Assembly (NCBI RefSeq): GCF_900096915.1
Contig: NZ_FMYK01000002.1
Location: 470,540-534,539 of the forward strand
Length of the DNA: 64,000 bases
Source of the DNA: Acinetobacter marinus
Lineage (GTDB): Bacteria > Pseudomonadota > Gammaproteobacteria > Pseudomonadales > Moraxellaceae
Direction of reading: 5' to 3'
The position numbers and the translations under genes are program-made. Below are positions 56,259 to 64,000 of the stretch, piece by piece. Position 1 is the first letter of the stretch; each line of letters starts with the position of its first letter. The notes below the pieces were generated by a model. The model did not search any database, was not told the origin of the DNA, and saw nothing but the letters and a program-made list of their open reading frames with translations.

Positions 56259-57038
56259 ATGCGGAATCTATGGATATTCATTACTGCATCCACGATGGTT
56301 GGGTGTGCGTCGACAGGACACGAGCAATCATCCTTATGGCATAAGCTATGGCACAAAGAGCAAGCTATAGCGCAAGCTCAGCCAATCAATCATTCGACTT
56401 TGCCTGATGTGGACTTGAGCAAGGAGCCAGGTTTGCTTGAGCAATATCGTGTGGGTAAATTCTCGCTGGGTGCATGGGTTAATCAAGAGCCGGGGCAATA
56501 TTTTCAACCTGTCAATATTCGCCATCCACAAGCGGCAATGGTGTATATGTATCGTCCGCATAGTGAGTGGAATCGTCAAGAAATCTTAGCGCCGAATTTC
56601 TTTATCAATGGTGAGCGCATTCCGAGTTTGATAGATAATCACTACTATTGGGTCGAGTTGCCAGCGGGAAGTTATCGTTTAAGTACCAGCCATCCCTTGG
56701 CAAATATGCACTTTCAAAAGCCAAAGTTGCTGGATTTTGATGTCGAGGCAGGGCAGACCTACTATATCAAATACGAAGAACAAGGCTTTCGTACAGGCGG
56801 AAGCTATCAAAAACCGTTATATTTGATGTCAGAACAATTGGGCGCTCGGGAAATCATGCAAACCCAGCTGAAAACACCGGGCATTAGTTTTGCGAAATAT
56901 GATGAGCTACAGCAGGCGACTTTGGTTGGTAATATTCATCAAGGTGATTATCATCGTGTGGATAAAGATGATTTGTCTGAGAAAGAGCGCTTAACCATAA
57001 AAAAACCATTTAAGCTCTGGAATCCTTTGAGTTGGTAA
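56259..57038 (+). CDS. DUF2846-type lipoprotein
   Basis: 259 residues with a short lipoprotein signal (MRNLWIFITASTMVGC, Cys16). The region about 85-190 looks like the DUF2846 domain: AAMVYMYRPHSEWNRQEIL, FFINGERIPSLIDNHYYWVE, LPAGSYRLS and EAGQTYYIKYE. This beta-sandwich domain is widespread in envelope lipoproteins of unknown role. ATG 56259 follows AGAGGGAAGTC. Single gene. Confidence 0.82.
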   Translation: MRNLWIFITASTMVGCASTGHEQSSLWHKLWHKEQAIAQAQPINHSTLPDVDLSKEPGLLEQYRVGKFSLGAWVNQEPGQYFQPVNIRHPQAAMVYMYRPHSEWNRQEILAPNFFINGERIPSLIDNHYYWVELPAGSYRLSTSHPLANMHFQKPKLLDFDVEAGQTYYIKYEEQGFRTGGSYQKPLYLMSEQLGAREIMQTQLKTPGISFAKYDELQQATLVGNIHQGDYHRVDKDDLSEKERLTIKKPFKLWNPLSW

Positions 57039-57087
57039 CCCGATGAGTTGGTAATGAATGCTATGCTCTGATATAACAGCTTCGCCA

Positions 57088-57117
57088 TAAAAAAGACGCA
57101 TTAGGCGTCTTTTTAAT
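57088..57117. terminator. Bidirectional terminator between the DUF2846 and DUF2059 genes
   Basis: Stem AAAAAGACGC / GCGTCTTTTT with an ATTAG loop lies between the two convergent genes, with A and T runs forming the outer stem. Confidence 0.85.
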
Positions 57118-57131
57118 TGCTTATTAGTGGC

Positions 57132-57662
57132 TTATGGTTGCATGAGGCGAAGCAACACACCTTCTAATTTTTGTTCAAATTGCGTATTTTGAAAGCTGTC
57201 TTCTGCGATGGATTGAAAATATTTTTGCAATTGATTCGCCACCAGCATGTCTTTGCGATTAATCGAGCGACCTTCAGCGGTGCTTAAAAATCGGATATAG
57301 GCTTGCACTTCTTCTTCGGTGTAGACATTTTGCATGATGTCTTTCATTTTTATTTTGACTTGTGGTTGGGTTAGCACATCTTTGGTGGTATCAAACAGAA
57401 TTTGTGCAATCTCTTGTGCAGCAATCAGTTGCTGGGCATCGAGTTGCTCTGTGCCCATCAAGCGCATAATGATATTTTCAGACTCGGTTTCAAACTGTGG
57501 GTGTAGATCGTTGAGTGAACTCTGAATCAGTTGCTCAATTTCAGACAATGCGAAAAGTTGCTCTACAGAGCTGGACTTTGCAGGGCTTGCATGGGCAGTT
57601 GATGAGAGGGCAAAAGCACTGCTGAGTATAATTGCAGAAAGAAAGCATGCGATCCTGTGCAT
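57132..57662 (-). CDS. DUF2059 domain protein, exported
   Basis: 176 residues with a signal peptide (cleavage about THASP at 26) and a helical DUF2059 domain in the second half (YTEEEVQAYIRFLSTAEGRSI, about 115-135, is the hallmark). Periplasmic proteins of unknown function. Single gene. Confidence 0.85.
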   Translation of the reverse strand: MHRIACFLSAIILSSAFALSSTAHASPAKSSSVEQLFALSEIEQLIQSSLNDLHPQFETESENIIMRLMGTEQLDAQQLIAAQEIAQILFDTTKDVLTQPQVKIKMKDIMQNVYTEEEVQAYIRFLSTAEGRSINRKDMLVANQLQKYFQSIAEDSFQNTQFEQKLEGVLLRLMQP

Positions 57663-57760
57663 GGCGTGTGTCCTAGAGATTCATCTTATTTTCAATTTAA
57701 CATAGCATAATGTGATGAAAGTACAATTCTTTTTTCTAGAAATTGAAACAGATCACGATA

Positions 57761-58108
57761 CTATTTATTGTGCTGTTTTTTCCATTGATTGCCTTGCTGA
57801 TAGCGCCCTACAGGGTGCTGTGCTGCACGGCGACGACGGACTTCTTTGGGATTCAGGTGTAGCGGACGATAGACTTCGAGACGATCACCAGCGTTTAAAA
57901 TATGCTGGTCTGGATCTTTGATACGCAAGCCAAATACACCCAGCGCCAGTGGTTCAGGCAACTCGACTTGTTCGGCTAAACCACTCTGTTCAAGGGCTTG
58001 CCGTGCGGTTAAATTGCTTTGATAAGGGATATGGATCGAATACTGTTGTTCGGGTGTGCAGTATACGATCCAGATCTGTGCTGTAGGCGCTGTTTGCTTT
58101 GTCATCAT
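57761..58108 (-). CDS. rnfH: RnfH-family ubiquitin-fold protein
   Basis: 115 residues of the RnfH (UPF0125) family, a beta-grasp fold: IWIVYCTPEQQYSIHIPY, ARQALEQSGL, LGVFGLRIKDPDQHILNAGDRLEVYRPL and PKEVRRRRA, which is the family's conserved end of the domain. The remaining tail is basic. Usually encoded near ratA and smpB, which are not in this window. Exact role unknown. Its stop is about 100 nt from the DUF2059 gene start. Confidence 0.9.
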   Translation of the reverse strand: MMTKQTAPTAQIWIVYCTPEQQYSIHIPYQSNLTARQALEQSGLAEQVELPEPLALGVFGLRIKDPDQHILNAGDRLEVYRPLHLNPKEVRRRRAAQHPVGRYQQGNQWKKQHNK

Positions 58109-58119
58109 TTAACCAATAC

Positions 58120-59199
58120 TTAATTGAGGATCAATGCTTGTAGCCAAGCGATGAGCGCCACCACAATGGAAATAGGCATGACAATACGGACAAAAATACG
58201 CCAAATATTATACGTTGCTTCACTGCTAAAATTGAGTGATTTACGTAAATGACTGATTTTCATCAGCCAGCCAGCGAAGATGCTATAAGCCAAGCACAGC
58301 ACTAAACCAATCAAGACTAATGCGGCAAAAAGTATATTGCTGATTGGTAATGCCCAAACTAGCAAAGGCAATAGCATGATTACAGCTTGAATTGGTAATG
58401 CGATTTGACGATGAATCAGTTGATCCCGAACGGCTTGTAGCATGAAACCTGAGATTGCCAGCGCGGCGATAAGCAGAGAAATTGCTTGCGCCATTGTCAT
58501 CGTCTGGTTGACCGATAACATGGCAAGCAAGCCAAGTGCTTGTGCAATCCAGATTGGCAGTACGATCGGTGTGCTACTCGACTTTTCTTGCGCATGCTGA
58601 GCGACCGATTGCCAGTACAAGCCTAATCCTAAACCACCTGTGACTAATGTTAATGCAACGACTTTGCCCCATTCTGCAAAGCTAATCGCTGTCCATTGCC
58701 AAGTGCCATGCCCAGCCATCAAGCCTAAGCCAATAAATGCAAGCGTGGCAATCGCAGCAATGCTGATTAAAATCAGGCGTGGCAACATGGATACTGCCAC
58801 AGCAACAATGGTAAGAATCAGCATAATAATGCTTGGATTGAGCGCCACATCCAAATGTGGTGTCAACGTCCCTTGTGCAAAATACAACATTGCACCCGCA
58901 ATCAGCGGTACGGTAATGATTGCCAACCAACCAACACTACGCCAACGGGTAGAGCGATCTGCATCACGGGTGAGCTTCATCAAGCCTTGCAGGGGCGAGC
59001 TTTGTGTACGCTTTGCCAGACCAATTTCCATATACAGCGCAGGTAATGCCAAAAGCAACATGGTCACCAACCACAAGAGCAGAAAATCATATTGCTGATA
59101 AGCGACTAAGCCTAAAGTAGGTGCCAGCGTGAGGCTAAATAAAAATGACAAACAAAATGCCAGAACTGGTGTCATCCACGAAGATTGCTGTTGCATCAT
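58120..59199 (-). CDS. Polytopic membrane protein resembling sodium symporters (NSS family)
   Basis: 359 residues, about ten membrane helices. LLALPALYMEIGLAKRTQSSPL resembles helix 2 of NSS symporters, EWGKVVALTLVTGGLGLGLYW resembles helix 6, and YNIWRIFVRIVMPISIV resembles the C-terminal helices. It is about 90 residues shorter than usual and the canonical N-terminal G-N-W-R-F-P motif of helix 1 is missing (LAPTLGLVAYQ stands there). It may therefore be a divergent or inactive relative. Located 11 nt upstream of rnfH. Confidence 0.65.
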   Translation of the reverse strand: MMQQQSSWMTPVLAFCLSFLFSLTLAPTLGLVAYQQYDFLLLWLVTMLLLALPALYMEIGLAKRTQSSPLQGLMKLTRDADRSTRWRSVGWLAIITVPLIAGAMLYFAQGTLTPHLDVALNPSIIMLILTIVAVAVSMLPRLILISIAAIATLAFIGLGLMAGHGTWQWTAISFAEWGKVVALTLVTGGLGLGLYWQSVAQHAQEKSSSTPIVLPIWIAQALGLLAMLSVNQTMTMAQAISLLIAALAISGFMLQAVRDQLIHRQIALPIQAVIMLLPLLVWALPISNILFAALVLIGLVLCLAYSIFAGWLMKISHLRKSLNFSSEATYNIWRIFVRIVMPISIVVALIAWLQALILN

Positions 59200-59272
59200 A
59201 TCATTGCTAAAGAAATTAAAATCTTGTGCGCTATTTTGCCTTTGTCACGGCTTAAAAGCAAAACTAAAACAG

Positions 59273-59779
59273 TTAATCTTCGGCTTTATGATGAATCACA
59301 CGCATGATGACATCCATCTGATAGCCACGATATTGTAAGAATCGAATTTGTTTGGCTTTGATTTTTGGATCGCTCGCCACATCCTCACCAAATTTTTTGA
59401 TTTTACAGGCGAGGGCTTCAGCAAACCAATCCACTTCACTCAGATCATGTTCTGCAAGCGTGCTGTCGATATGATATTTTTTTAATTGTTGTTGAATGCG
59501 CTGTGGTCCTCGCCCTTGACGCAAATTGCTACGCACTAACATGCCTGCCATGCGCTCGTCACTTTGATAATTTTGCTGTGCTAATTCATCTAATAACGCA
59601 TCGACTTCGCTAGGAATAGCATCTTTCTCCAGCAATTTTGACCGTAGTTGGGCTTTTGAAAATTCTTTTTTGGCGAGATAGGCAAATGCCAATGAGCGCA
59701 GTCGCTGTCCAGTCAGCGCTTTGCCTGTTGCGGTTTCCTTTTGCGATACGTCGTTAAATGCTGAATCAGCGTCAGTCAT
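59273..59779 (-). CDS. recX: Regulatory protein RecX
   Basis: 168-residue all-helical protein built of three-helix repeats: RLRSLAFAYLAKKEFSKAQLRSKL, YQSDERMAGMLVRSNLRQGRGPQRIQQQL (RecX signature) and KIKAKQIRFLQYRGYQMDVIM. RecX binds RecA filaments and limits their growth. Normally found near recA; recA is not in this window. Confidence 0.93.
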   Translation of the reverse strand: MTDADSAFNDVSQKETATGKALTGQRLRSLAFAYLAKKEFSKAQLRSKLLEKDAIPSEVDALLDELAQQNYQSDERMAGMLVRSNLRQGRGPQRIQQQLKKYHIDSTLAEHDLSEVDWFAEALACKIKKFGEDVASDPKIKAKQIRFLQYRGYQMDVIMRVIHHKAED

Positions 59780-59822
59780 GGCTTCAGTTTATTCATAGAT
59801 AAGATGTGGTGAGTGAAATTCA

Positions 59823-60641
59823 TCAGATAAATTTGCGATGCGATTGCAGTGGCATGGATTCACGGATGGTTTGCTGTGCCTCAAGGTCAAATGGTGCAAG
59901 GATCAATTGTGCGCCGTCGCCCTCAGTATGCGCCATAATTTTACCTTGCGCTTGGCAGATCATGCTGCGCCCCCAAGTTTGACGCTTGCCATGCCAGCCT
60001 TGTTGTGCTGCGCCCAAAGTCATGCATTGCGTATCCATGGCGCGTGCCTGTAGAAGCAATTGCCAATGCATCTCGCCAGTCGTATAAGTGAACGCTGCTG
60101 GCATAGTAAGAATATCTGCGCCTAGTGTACGCAAGTGAATCGCGAATTCAGGAAAACGCACATCATAACAAACCATCAGACCAATATTGCCAAAAGGCGT
60201 TTCTGCGATGATGGCTTGATCGCCTGGCTCGAATACTTTCGACTCTTGATAGCCACCGATATGATCGCCCACTTGCACATCGAATAAATGAATTTTATCG
60301 TAGCGTGCAACGGTTTTTCCTTCAGGACTGATACATAGACTTACGGTACGCACTCGACCATCAGGGACTATTTTGCCATCTGGACGATAGGGGCAGGGTA
60401 ATGTACCAGCAATAATCCAGATTTGATGTTTAAACGCCAGTTGTTCAATGCGCTGTTTCAGCTCATCAAAGCGTTGTGCGGTTTCGGGTTGTTTGCCCGC
60501 AGCGAAGCAGGCAAAATTCTCAGGTAGAACGATCAGCTCAGCATGCTGTGCTTTAGCCTCAATGATGAGGCGTTCTACCGTGGAGAAGTTGGCATCAATA
60601 TCATTTTGGGAATTGAGCTGTGTGACAGCGAGTAAAGCCAT
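59823..60641 (-). CDS. Carbon-nitrogen hydrolase (Nit-type amidase)
   Basis: Nitrilase superfamily, 272 residues. The Glu-Lys-Cys triad is visible: Glu41 in LIVLPENFACF, Lys116 in RYDKIHLFDV and Cys158 in LMVCYDVRFPE. The context and NGR-free sequence fit the Nit1/Nit2 branch (deaminated glutathione or omega-amidase). The substrate is inferred from family. Lies 43 nt after recX stop side, transcribed ahead of recX. Confidence 0.92.
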   Translation of the reverse strand: MALLAVTQLNSQNDIDANFSTVERLIIEAKAQHAELIVLPENFACFAAGKQPETAQRFDELKQRIEQLAFKHQIWIIAGTLPCPYRPDGKIVPDGRVRTVSLCISPEGKTVARYDKIHLFDVQVGDHIGGYQESKVFEPGDQAIIAETPFGNIGLMVCYDVRFPEFAIHLRTLGADILTMPAAFTYTTGEMHWQLLLQARAMDTQCMTLGAAQQGWHGKRQTWGRSMICQAQGKIMAHTEGDGAQLILAPFDLEAQQTIRESMPLQSHRKFI

Positions 60642-60680
60642 GCGCTTACTCCTGATTTGTATAATGCGCAGAGAAGCGTA

Positions 60681-61226
60681 TTAAACTTTGGAATTGTAGG
60701 CTTCTGGTTGAACGTAGGCTTGTTCTTTTTGCAGTTGTTTGACCAAAGGCTCAAACATATTTTGATTGCTTTCATTCAGTTGCATCAAGGTACGGTGTGC
60801 TTCGAGCACGGTTTTGAGCATAGTTGAATGGGTGACGTTTTCATCCACCAAGGCTTTGGTACAGACGTCAGAAGTCCCGCAATAATTCAAGATCACGAAT
60901 ACTTGATTTAGCCCCATACTATTCGCAAGGGTAGTAATATCAGGATTGGTAGACAGCATCACGGCTTGAATATGATGATTCGACATCAATTTTAGACCGA
61001 GTTTTGCCAAGATACCGAGCACGGTACTATCAATAAACGTGGTTTCGGTAAGATCTACAATTGCGCCAACAACCTGTTCACTTTGATCCATTCTGTTGAG
61101 CAATTTATCTAAACTTATGCAGCCATGAGCACGGACTTCGCCTACAATTTTAAAAATGTGGGTACCGTTTAAACTTGCATATTCAATATGACCGATAGAC
61201 ATAGACATGCCATGATTAAAAGACAT
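60681..61226 (-). CDS. gigB: STAS-domain anti-anti-sigma factor, GigB-like
   Basis: 181 residues. STAS domain in about 10-115 with the phospho-acceptor segment FIDSTVLGILAKLG (Ser67). The C-terminal 60 residues are helical and not part of the standard fold. With the phosphatase encoded upstream it forms a partner-switching pair, as GigA/GigB do in A. baumannii, where they govern growth under stress and antibiotics. Separated from gigA by 245 nt, and no anti-sigma kinase gene is nearby. ATGs at 61226, 61208 and 61202 are possible starts. Confidence 0.85.
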   Translation of the reverse strand: MSFNHGMSMSIGHIEYASLNGTHIFKIVGEVRAHGCISLDKLLNRMDQSEQVVGAIVDLTETTFIDSTVLGILAKLGLKLMSNHHIQAVMLSTNPDITTLANSMGLNQVFVILNYCGTSDVCTKALVDENVTHSTMLKTVLEAHRTLMQLNESNQNMFEPLVKQLQKEQAYVQPEAYNSKV

Positions 61227-61471
61227 ACATAATTATCACATAGCGCCTATATGTCCGCAAGTATTGCACTATAAATATTCTGCTTGATATTTGATAAATT
61301 TATTAAAAACAATGGCTTGATTAAACTCACATTAGGCTAAAGTAAAGTGTTTTGGATTATAGCTACACTAAAATATTGTAAAAAAATCGACAAAAATTGT
61401 TGAAAATTTACGCAGAATTGGCGGAATAGATAACAACGGTAAAAGTTTATTAAAATGTGATTTTGTAGAGT

Positions 61472-62452
61472 TTAATCGTGGCTTTCTGCTGATCGAATAA
61501 TTTTTAACATCGCAATATCATCATTGACCTGTGCAGGTGGATTAAAATTTCCTGCTTGGAGGTCTTGTAAGAGTAGTTGAAATTGATCATTGATGCCACC
61601 TTTGTAAGGCTCTAGCGCACCATCCGAGCAGATAATAAATTGACTCTCTGCGTGCATATCAACGACAACTTTTTCGACTTTTAAATCTTCAGTTAAACCG
61701 AGTGGAAAGCTACTCGAATGAAAAATCTGTGGCTCTTGCCCTTTGCAAATATGCAGTGCAGGCGGAAAGTGTCCAGCATTAATGCATTGTAATTGATGTG
61801 ACTCGAGATCAATCATGCCAGCGATCATGGTAATGTGCTTTTCAATATTTTCCTTGATTAGCATTTCATTGAGTTTTAAAACCAAATGTTCAGGAGAATG
61901 GGCGCGTTTATGAAATCCAGCCAACCACGACGTTAGTAAGCTACTGGTGACCCCATGTCCAGACACATCGGCGAGATAAAACAGAATTTTATGTTCATCA
62001 ACCTGCCAAAAATCAATCCAATCCCCTGAAAGATAAGCAGTCGGTTGAAATAAATATTTAAACTGATATTGCTGAAATTGTTCAGGGGAGGGTAATAATC
62101 GTCGTTGCAATTCTGCTGCAGTGGGTAAATCTCGACTGTCTTGATTGCGCTTATATTGCGCTTCGATTTGTTGTAATTTATCAAAGGGTTGTTCGGGTAA
62201 ATCTTCCCATATCCATCCTGCAAGCGCCCCTTTTTGCCAAGCCTGACTCAGTGCTGCACCTTCATCCTCTAGAGCAATGACGACCGTGGGGCAATCCCAT
62301 TGATGATTCAAAAAGTCGTGCACATCTGCAATATAGATTTGATTGGGATCACACATTTCGACTAAGGTTAATTTTACCCACTCGATATCGGCGAACAAGA
62401 TTAAGGCTTTATCTAGTTGTCGGAGTTCTCGAGATGGGTAAATGAAATACAT
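61472..62452 (-). CDS. gigA: PP2C/SpoIIE-type phosphatase, GigA-like
   Basis: 326 residues. The first ~105 form a receiver-like fold without an obvious phospho-acceptor motif. A short linker, ELQRRLLPSPEQFQQYQF, leads to the SpoIIE/RsbU phosphatase domain (about 120-320) with metal-binding acidic residues in LSGDWIDFWQV, FYLADVSGHGVTSSLL and CSDGALEPY, and the terminal DDIAMLKI. It is expected to dephosphorylate the STAS protein encoded downstream. Upstream neighbour is mlaA (35 nt gap). Confidence 0.87.
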   Translation of the reverse strand: MYFIYPSRELRQLDKALILFADIEWVKLTLVEMCDPNQIYIADVHDFLNHQWDCPTVVIALEDEGAALSQAWQKGALAGWIWEDLPEQPFDKLQQIEAQYKRNQDSRDLPTAAELQRRLLPSPEQFQQYQFKYLFQPTAYLSGDWIDFWQVDEHKILFYLADVSGHGVTSSLLTSWLAGFHKRAHSPEHLVLKLNEMLIKENIEKHITMIAGMIDLESHQLQCINAGHFPPALHICKGQEPQIFHSSSFPLGLTEDLKVEKVVVDMHAESQFIICSDGALEPYKGGINDQFQLLLQDLQAGNFNPPAQVNDDIAMLKIIRSAESHD

Positions 62453-62487
62453 AAATACAGCTAACCTAATCGTTGGGTGGCGATAAT

Positions 62488-63477
62488 TTATTGTGTCGGT
62501 AATGGGTTCTGATTGGCATCGTCTTGAAGCTGTGGATCATCGGTTGACGTTTCATTATCTTGATCATCAATCGTTGTTCCATCATCATCGAAACTATCTT
62601 CCATGAACATATCTGTAGTTGGATCTTCACCTCGACGAACCGCGATATCATAATTACGACGTTGCAAATACACATCACGAAGCGCAGCGTACTGATCGCC
62701 TTGTACCACAGAATCTAATTCTAAAAATTGAGCACGAGAGTCGATACCTTCAAGGGCAACCATGCTCCAAAAAATCTTATCATCTTTGTACAAATATCCT
62801 TGTGGGCGAGCGAAAGTATCGACAGCCAGCATACCGAATCCATCACGGAATGTACTCGGCCCAAACATAGGTAGTACGATGTATGGTCCTGAGGGAACGC
62901 CCCAAACACCCAATGTATTCCCAAATGTCTCATTTTCCGAGGTCAGGTTTTTGCGCTTGGCAATATCCGCCATACCTAAGCTGGTGACGGTATTCAGTAC
63001 AAACTTGCCCAAAGTTTTAAATGATTTCTTCGGCTTGCCTTGTAGCATTTGGTTGGTGGAGTTCCATGGATCACGCATGTTGTTGCGGAAATTACTAAAG
63101 CCACCACGCACATCTTCAGGAATTTTCTCTTTATATTGCACAGCAACAGGGCGAACCACGTGCTTATCTAAGGTGTCATTGAAATGATAAATTTTGCGAT
63201 TTAACGGTTGCAGTGGATCCTTAACCGCCTCAGGTTGTGCCGCTTTAGCATCGACTTTTAATTGATCTTTATGAATGTTTTTGAGCGTTTCGATGGTGTG
63301 AGAACGTGGCTTTTTATGAGGTTGATCCACTTGCGCATCAGACGGAGTTGTACTCGTAGCTGATTCATCGGCTGAAGATGTTGCTTCGACTGCTGTATCT
63401 GTAGCGTCTTGTGCAAAAACCATTGGTGCATACAAAACCGCACTACAAAGCACATATTTTAATAATGGAGTGGACAT
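62488..63477 (-). CDS. mlaA: MlaA/VacJ family phospholipid-removal protein
   Basis: Outer-membrane component of the Mla pathway, which removes misplaced phospholipid from the outer leaflet and passes it to MlaC. 329 residues: signal peptide (cleavage near VFA-Q at 22), a charged linker, then the MlaA domain (about 85-275; DPLQPLNRKIYHFND, GNTLGVWGVPSGPYIVLP, FGPSTFRDG). An acidic C-terminal tail follows. The usual lipobox cysteine is not present at the end of the signal, so lipid anchoring is doubtful here. First gene of an mlaA-gigA cluster. Confidence 0.92.
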   Translation of the reverse strand: MSTPLLKYVLCSAVLYAPMVFAQDATDTAVEATSSADESATSTTPSDAQVDQPHKKPRSHTIETLKNIHKDQLKVDAKAAQPEAVKDPLQPLNRKIYHFNDTLDKHVVRPVAVQYKEKIPEDVRGGFSNFRNNMRDPWNSTNQMLQGKPKKSFKTLGKFVLNTVTSLGMADIAKRKNLTSENETFGNTLGVWGVPSGPYIVLPMFGPSTFRDGFGMLAVDTFARPQGYLYKDDKIFWSMVALEGIDSRAQFLELDSVVQGDQYAALRDVYLQRRNYDIAVRRGEDPTTDMFMEDSFDDDGTTIDDQDNETSTDDPQLQDDANQNPLPTQ

Positions 63478-63644
63478 AAAACACCAAAAATCTAAGAATA
63501 ACTTTGATCATACCAAGGAATGCAACGAACGAAAACAATAGATTTGCATAATGCACCGTAAAAACAGGCGAATGCATATAGAAGCAAAGGAAAATAAAAT
63601 TGGTGATAAATTGGACGCTTGGAAAATAAAAATAAGAAATGGGG

Positions 63645-63672
63645 TTGCGTTGGTTTTGGAATGGTGTAGAAT
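63645..63672 (+). promoter_or_regulatory. Strong promoter, rRNA-operon type
   Basis: TTGCGT (-35), 16-nt spacer, TAGAAT (-10), preceded by an A-rich tract (63623-63640) in the place of an UP element. A G+C-rich discriminator GCGCACC follows, as in growth-rate-controlled stable-RNA promoters. Confidence 0.65.
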
Positions 63673-64000
63673 GCGCACCTATCGGCGGAGATGCAGATTA
63701 AAAATTATTGATAAACAATGACTTAGCTAAATTGGTTGGGTTTTAAGTTTAGAAATAAGATTTAAAAAATATCTAAATTTCCAGTTGACTTTTTAGAGAT
63801 AGAGAGTAATATAGCCGACCTAGCTTGATGCTGACGAAGCATTGAGAAGATCATTAAGAGTTAAAGAAGAACAACTTGTGTGGATTTTTGCTGGTTGATT
63901 CATTGATATATTTCATTGATTGAATTGGTAGGAATTACTCGAAGTTTATTTGAGCGAATTTTTAGTCAGTAAGATTAATGAGCCAGATTTAGTCACTTAG
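63673..64000 (+). ncRNA. Probable 5' leader of an rRNA operon (16S gene beyond the window)
   Basis: About 330 nt without an open reading frame of note, rich in short repeats and stems (for example CTTGATGCTGACGAAGCATTG, and ACTCGAAGTTTATTTGAGCG) and downstream of an rRNA-like promoter. This is what an rrn leader with processing signals looks like. The 16S start (AGAGTTTGAT) is not reached, so the call is by inference. Confidence 0.5.

Noticed and set aside
1..64000. CRISPR array, prophage, integron or insertion sequence
   Set aside because: No evenly spaced repeats, phage structural genes, integrase or transposase were seen; the only repeated DNA found is the pair beside the DUF559 gene.

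Overview
The window reads as chromosome of an Acinetobacter-type gammaproteobacterium. Support comes from the moderately low GC, the gene repertoire (tatABC, tig-clpP-clpX, metX-metW, type-2 leuA, znuD, PiuC-type oxygenase beside a siderophore receptor) and a PP2C phosphatase plus STAS pair matching GigA/GigB of A. baumannii. Species cannot be fixed from this sequence. The window is almost entirely protein coding, with one tRNA-Arg(CCU) gene and, at the far right edge, what looks like the promoter and leader of an rRNA operon whose 16S gene lies outside.

Layout. 1-0.9 kb: end of a small Ras-like GTPase gene plus its roadblock/LC7 partner. 1.1-5.4 kb: aromatic amino acid permease, tRNA-Arg, lipoprotein, aspS. 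5.6-8.5 kb: a Zur-type operator, the zinc receptor znuD with a His-rich loop, then ogt. 8.5-11.4 kb: a complete subclass B1 metallo-beta-lactamase gene directly downstream of a lytic transglycosylase lipoprotein gene, then a dihydrolipoamide dehydrogenase-like flavoprotein. 11.6-15.2 kb: a large Ig-like lipoprotein, a tiny lipoprotein, a DUF442 protein and lgt. 15.4-19.9 kb: NRDE/TANGO2 protein, a DUF559 nuclease gene between two imperfect direct repeats, a Tat-dependent PhoX phosphatase and a lipoprotein. 19.9-24.8 kb: tatABC, ruvAB, dgt. 25-29.6 kb: an AaeXAB-like efflux set facing a divergent IclR regulator.

29.8-39.3 kb: purL, hydroxypyruvate isomerase plus tartronate-semialdehyde-type reductase, a crotonase and a GacS/BarA hybrid kinase. 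39.5-44.5 kb: a four-gene exporter operon (TolC, HlyD and two ABC-2 permeases) with no ATPase gene. 44.7-52.1 kb: metX-metW-Sel1 operon, leuA with an attenuator-like inverted repeat upstream, and a catecholate-type siderophore receptor with PiuC. 52.4-56.0 kb: tig, clpP, clpX. 56.3-63.5 kb: lipoprotein, DUF2059, rnfH, an NSS-like transporter, recX, a nitrilase-family amidase, gigB, gigA and mlaA. 63.6-64 kb: rrn-like promoter and leader.

The items most worth following are the resident B1 metallo-beta-lactamase next to a peptidoglycan lytic enzyme, the repeat-flanked DUF559 cassette, the exporter operon without an ATPase and with an Asn/Ser-rich tail on its adaptor, the inverted repeat before leuA, and the isoleucine at the normally glutamate signal-recognition position of TatC.
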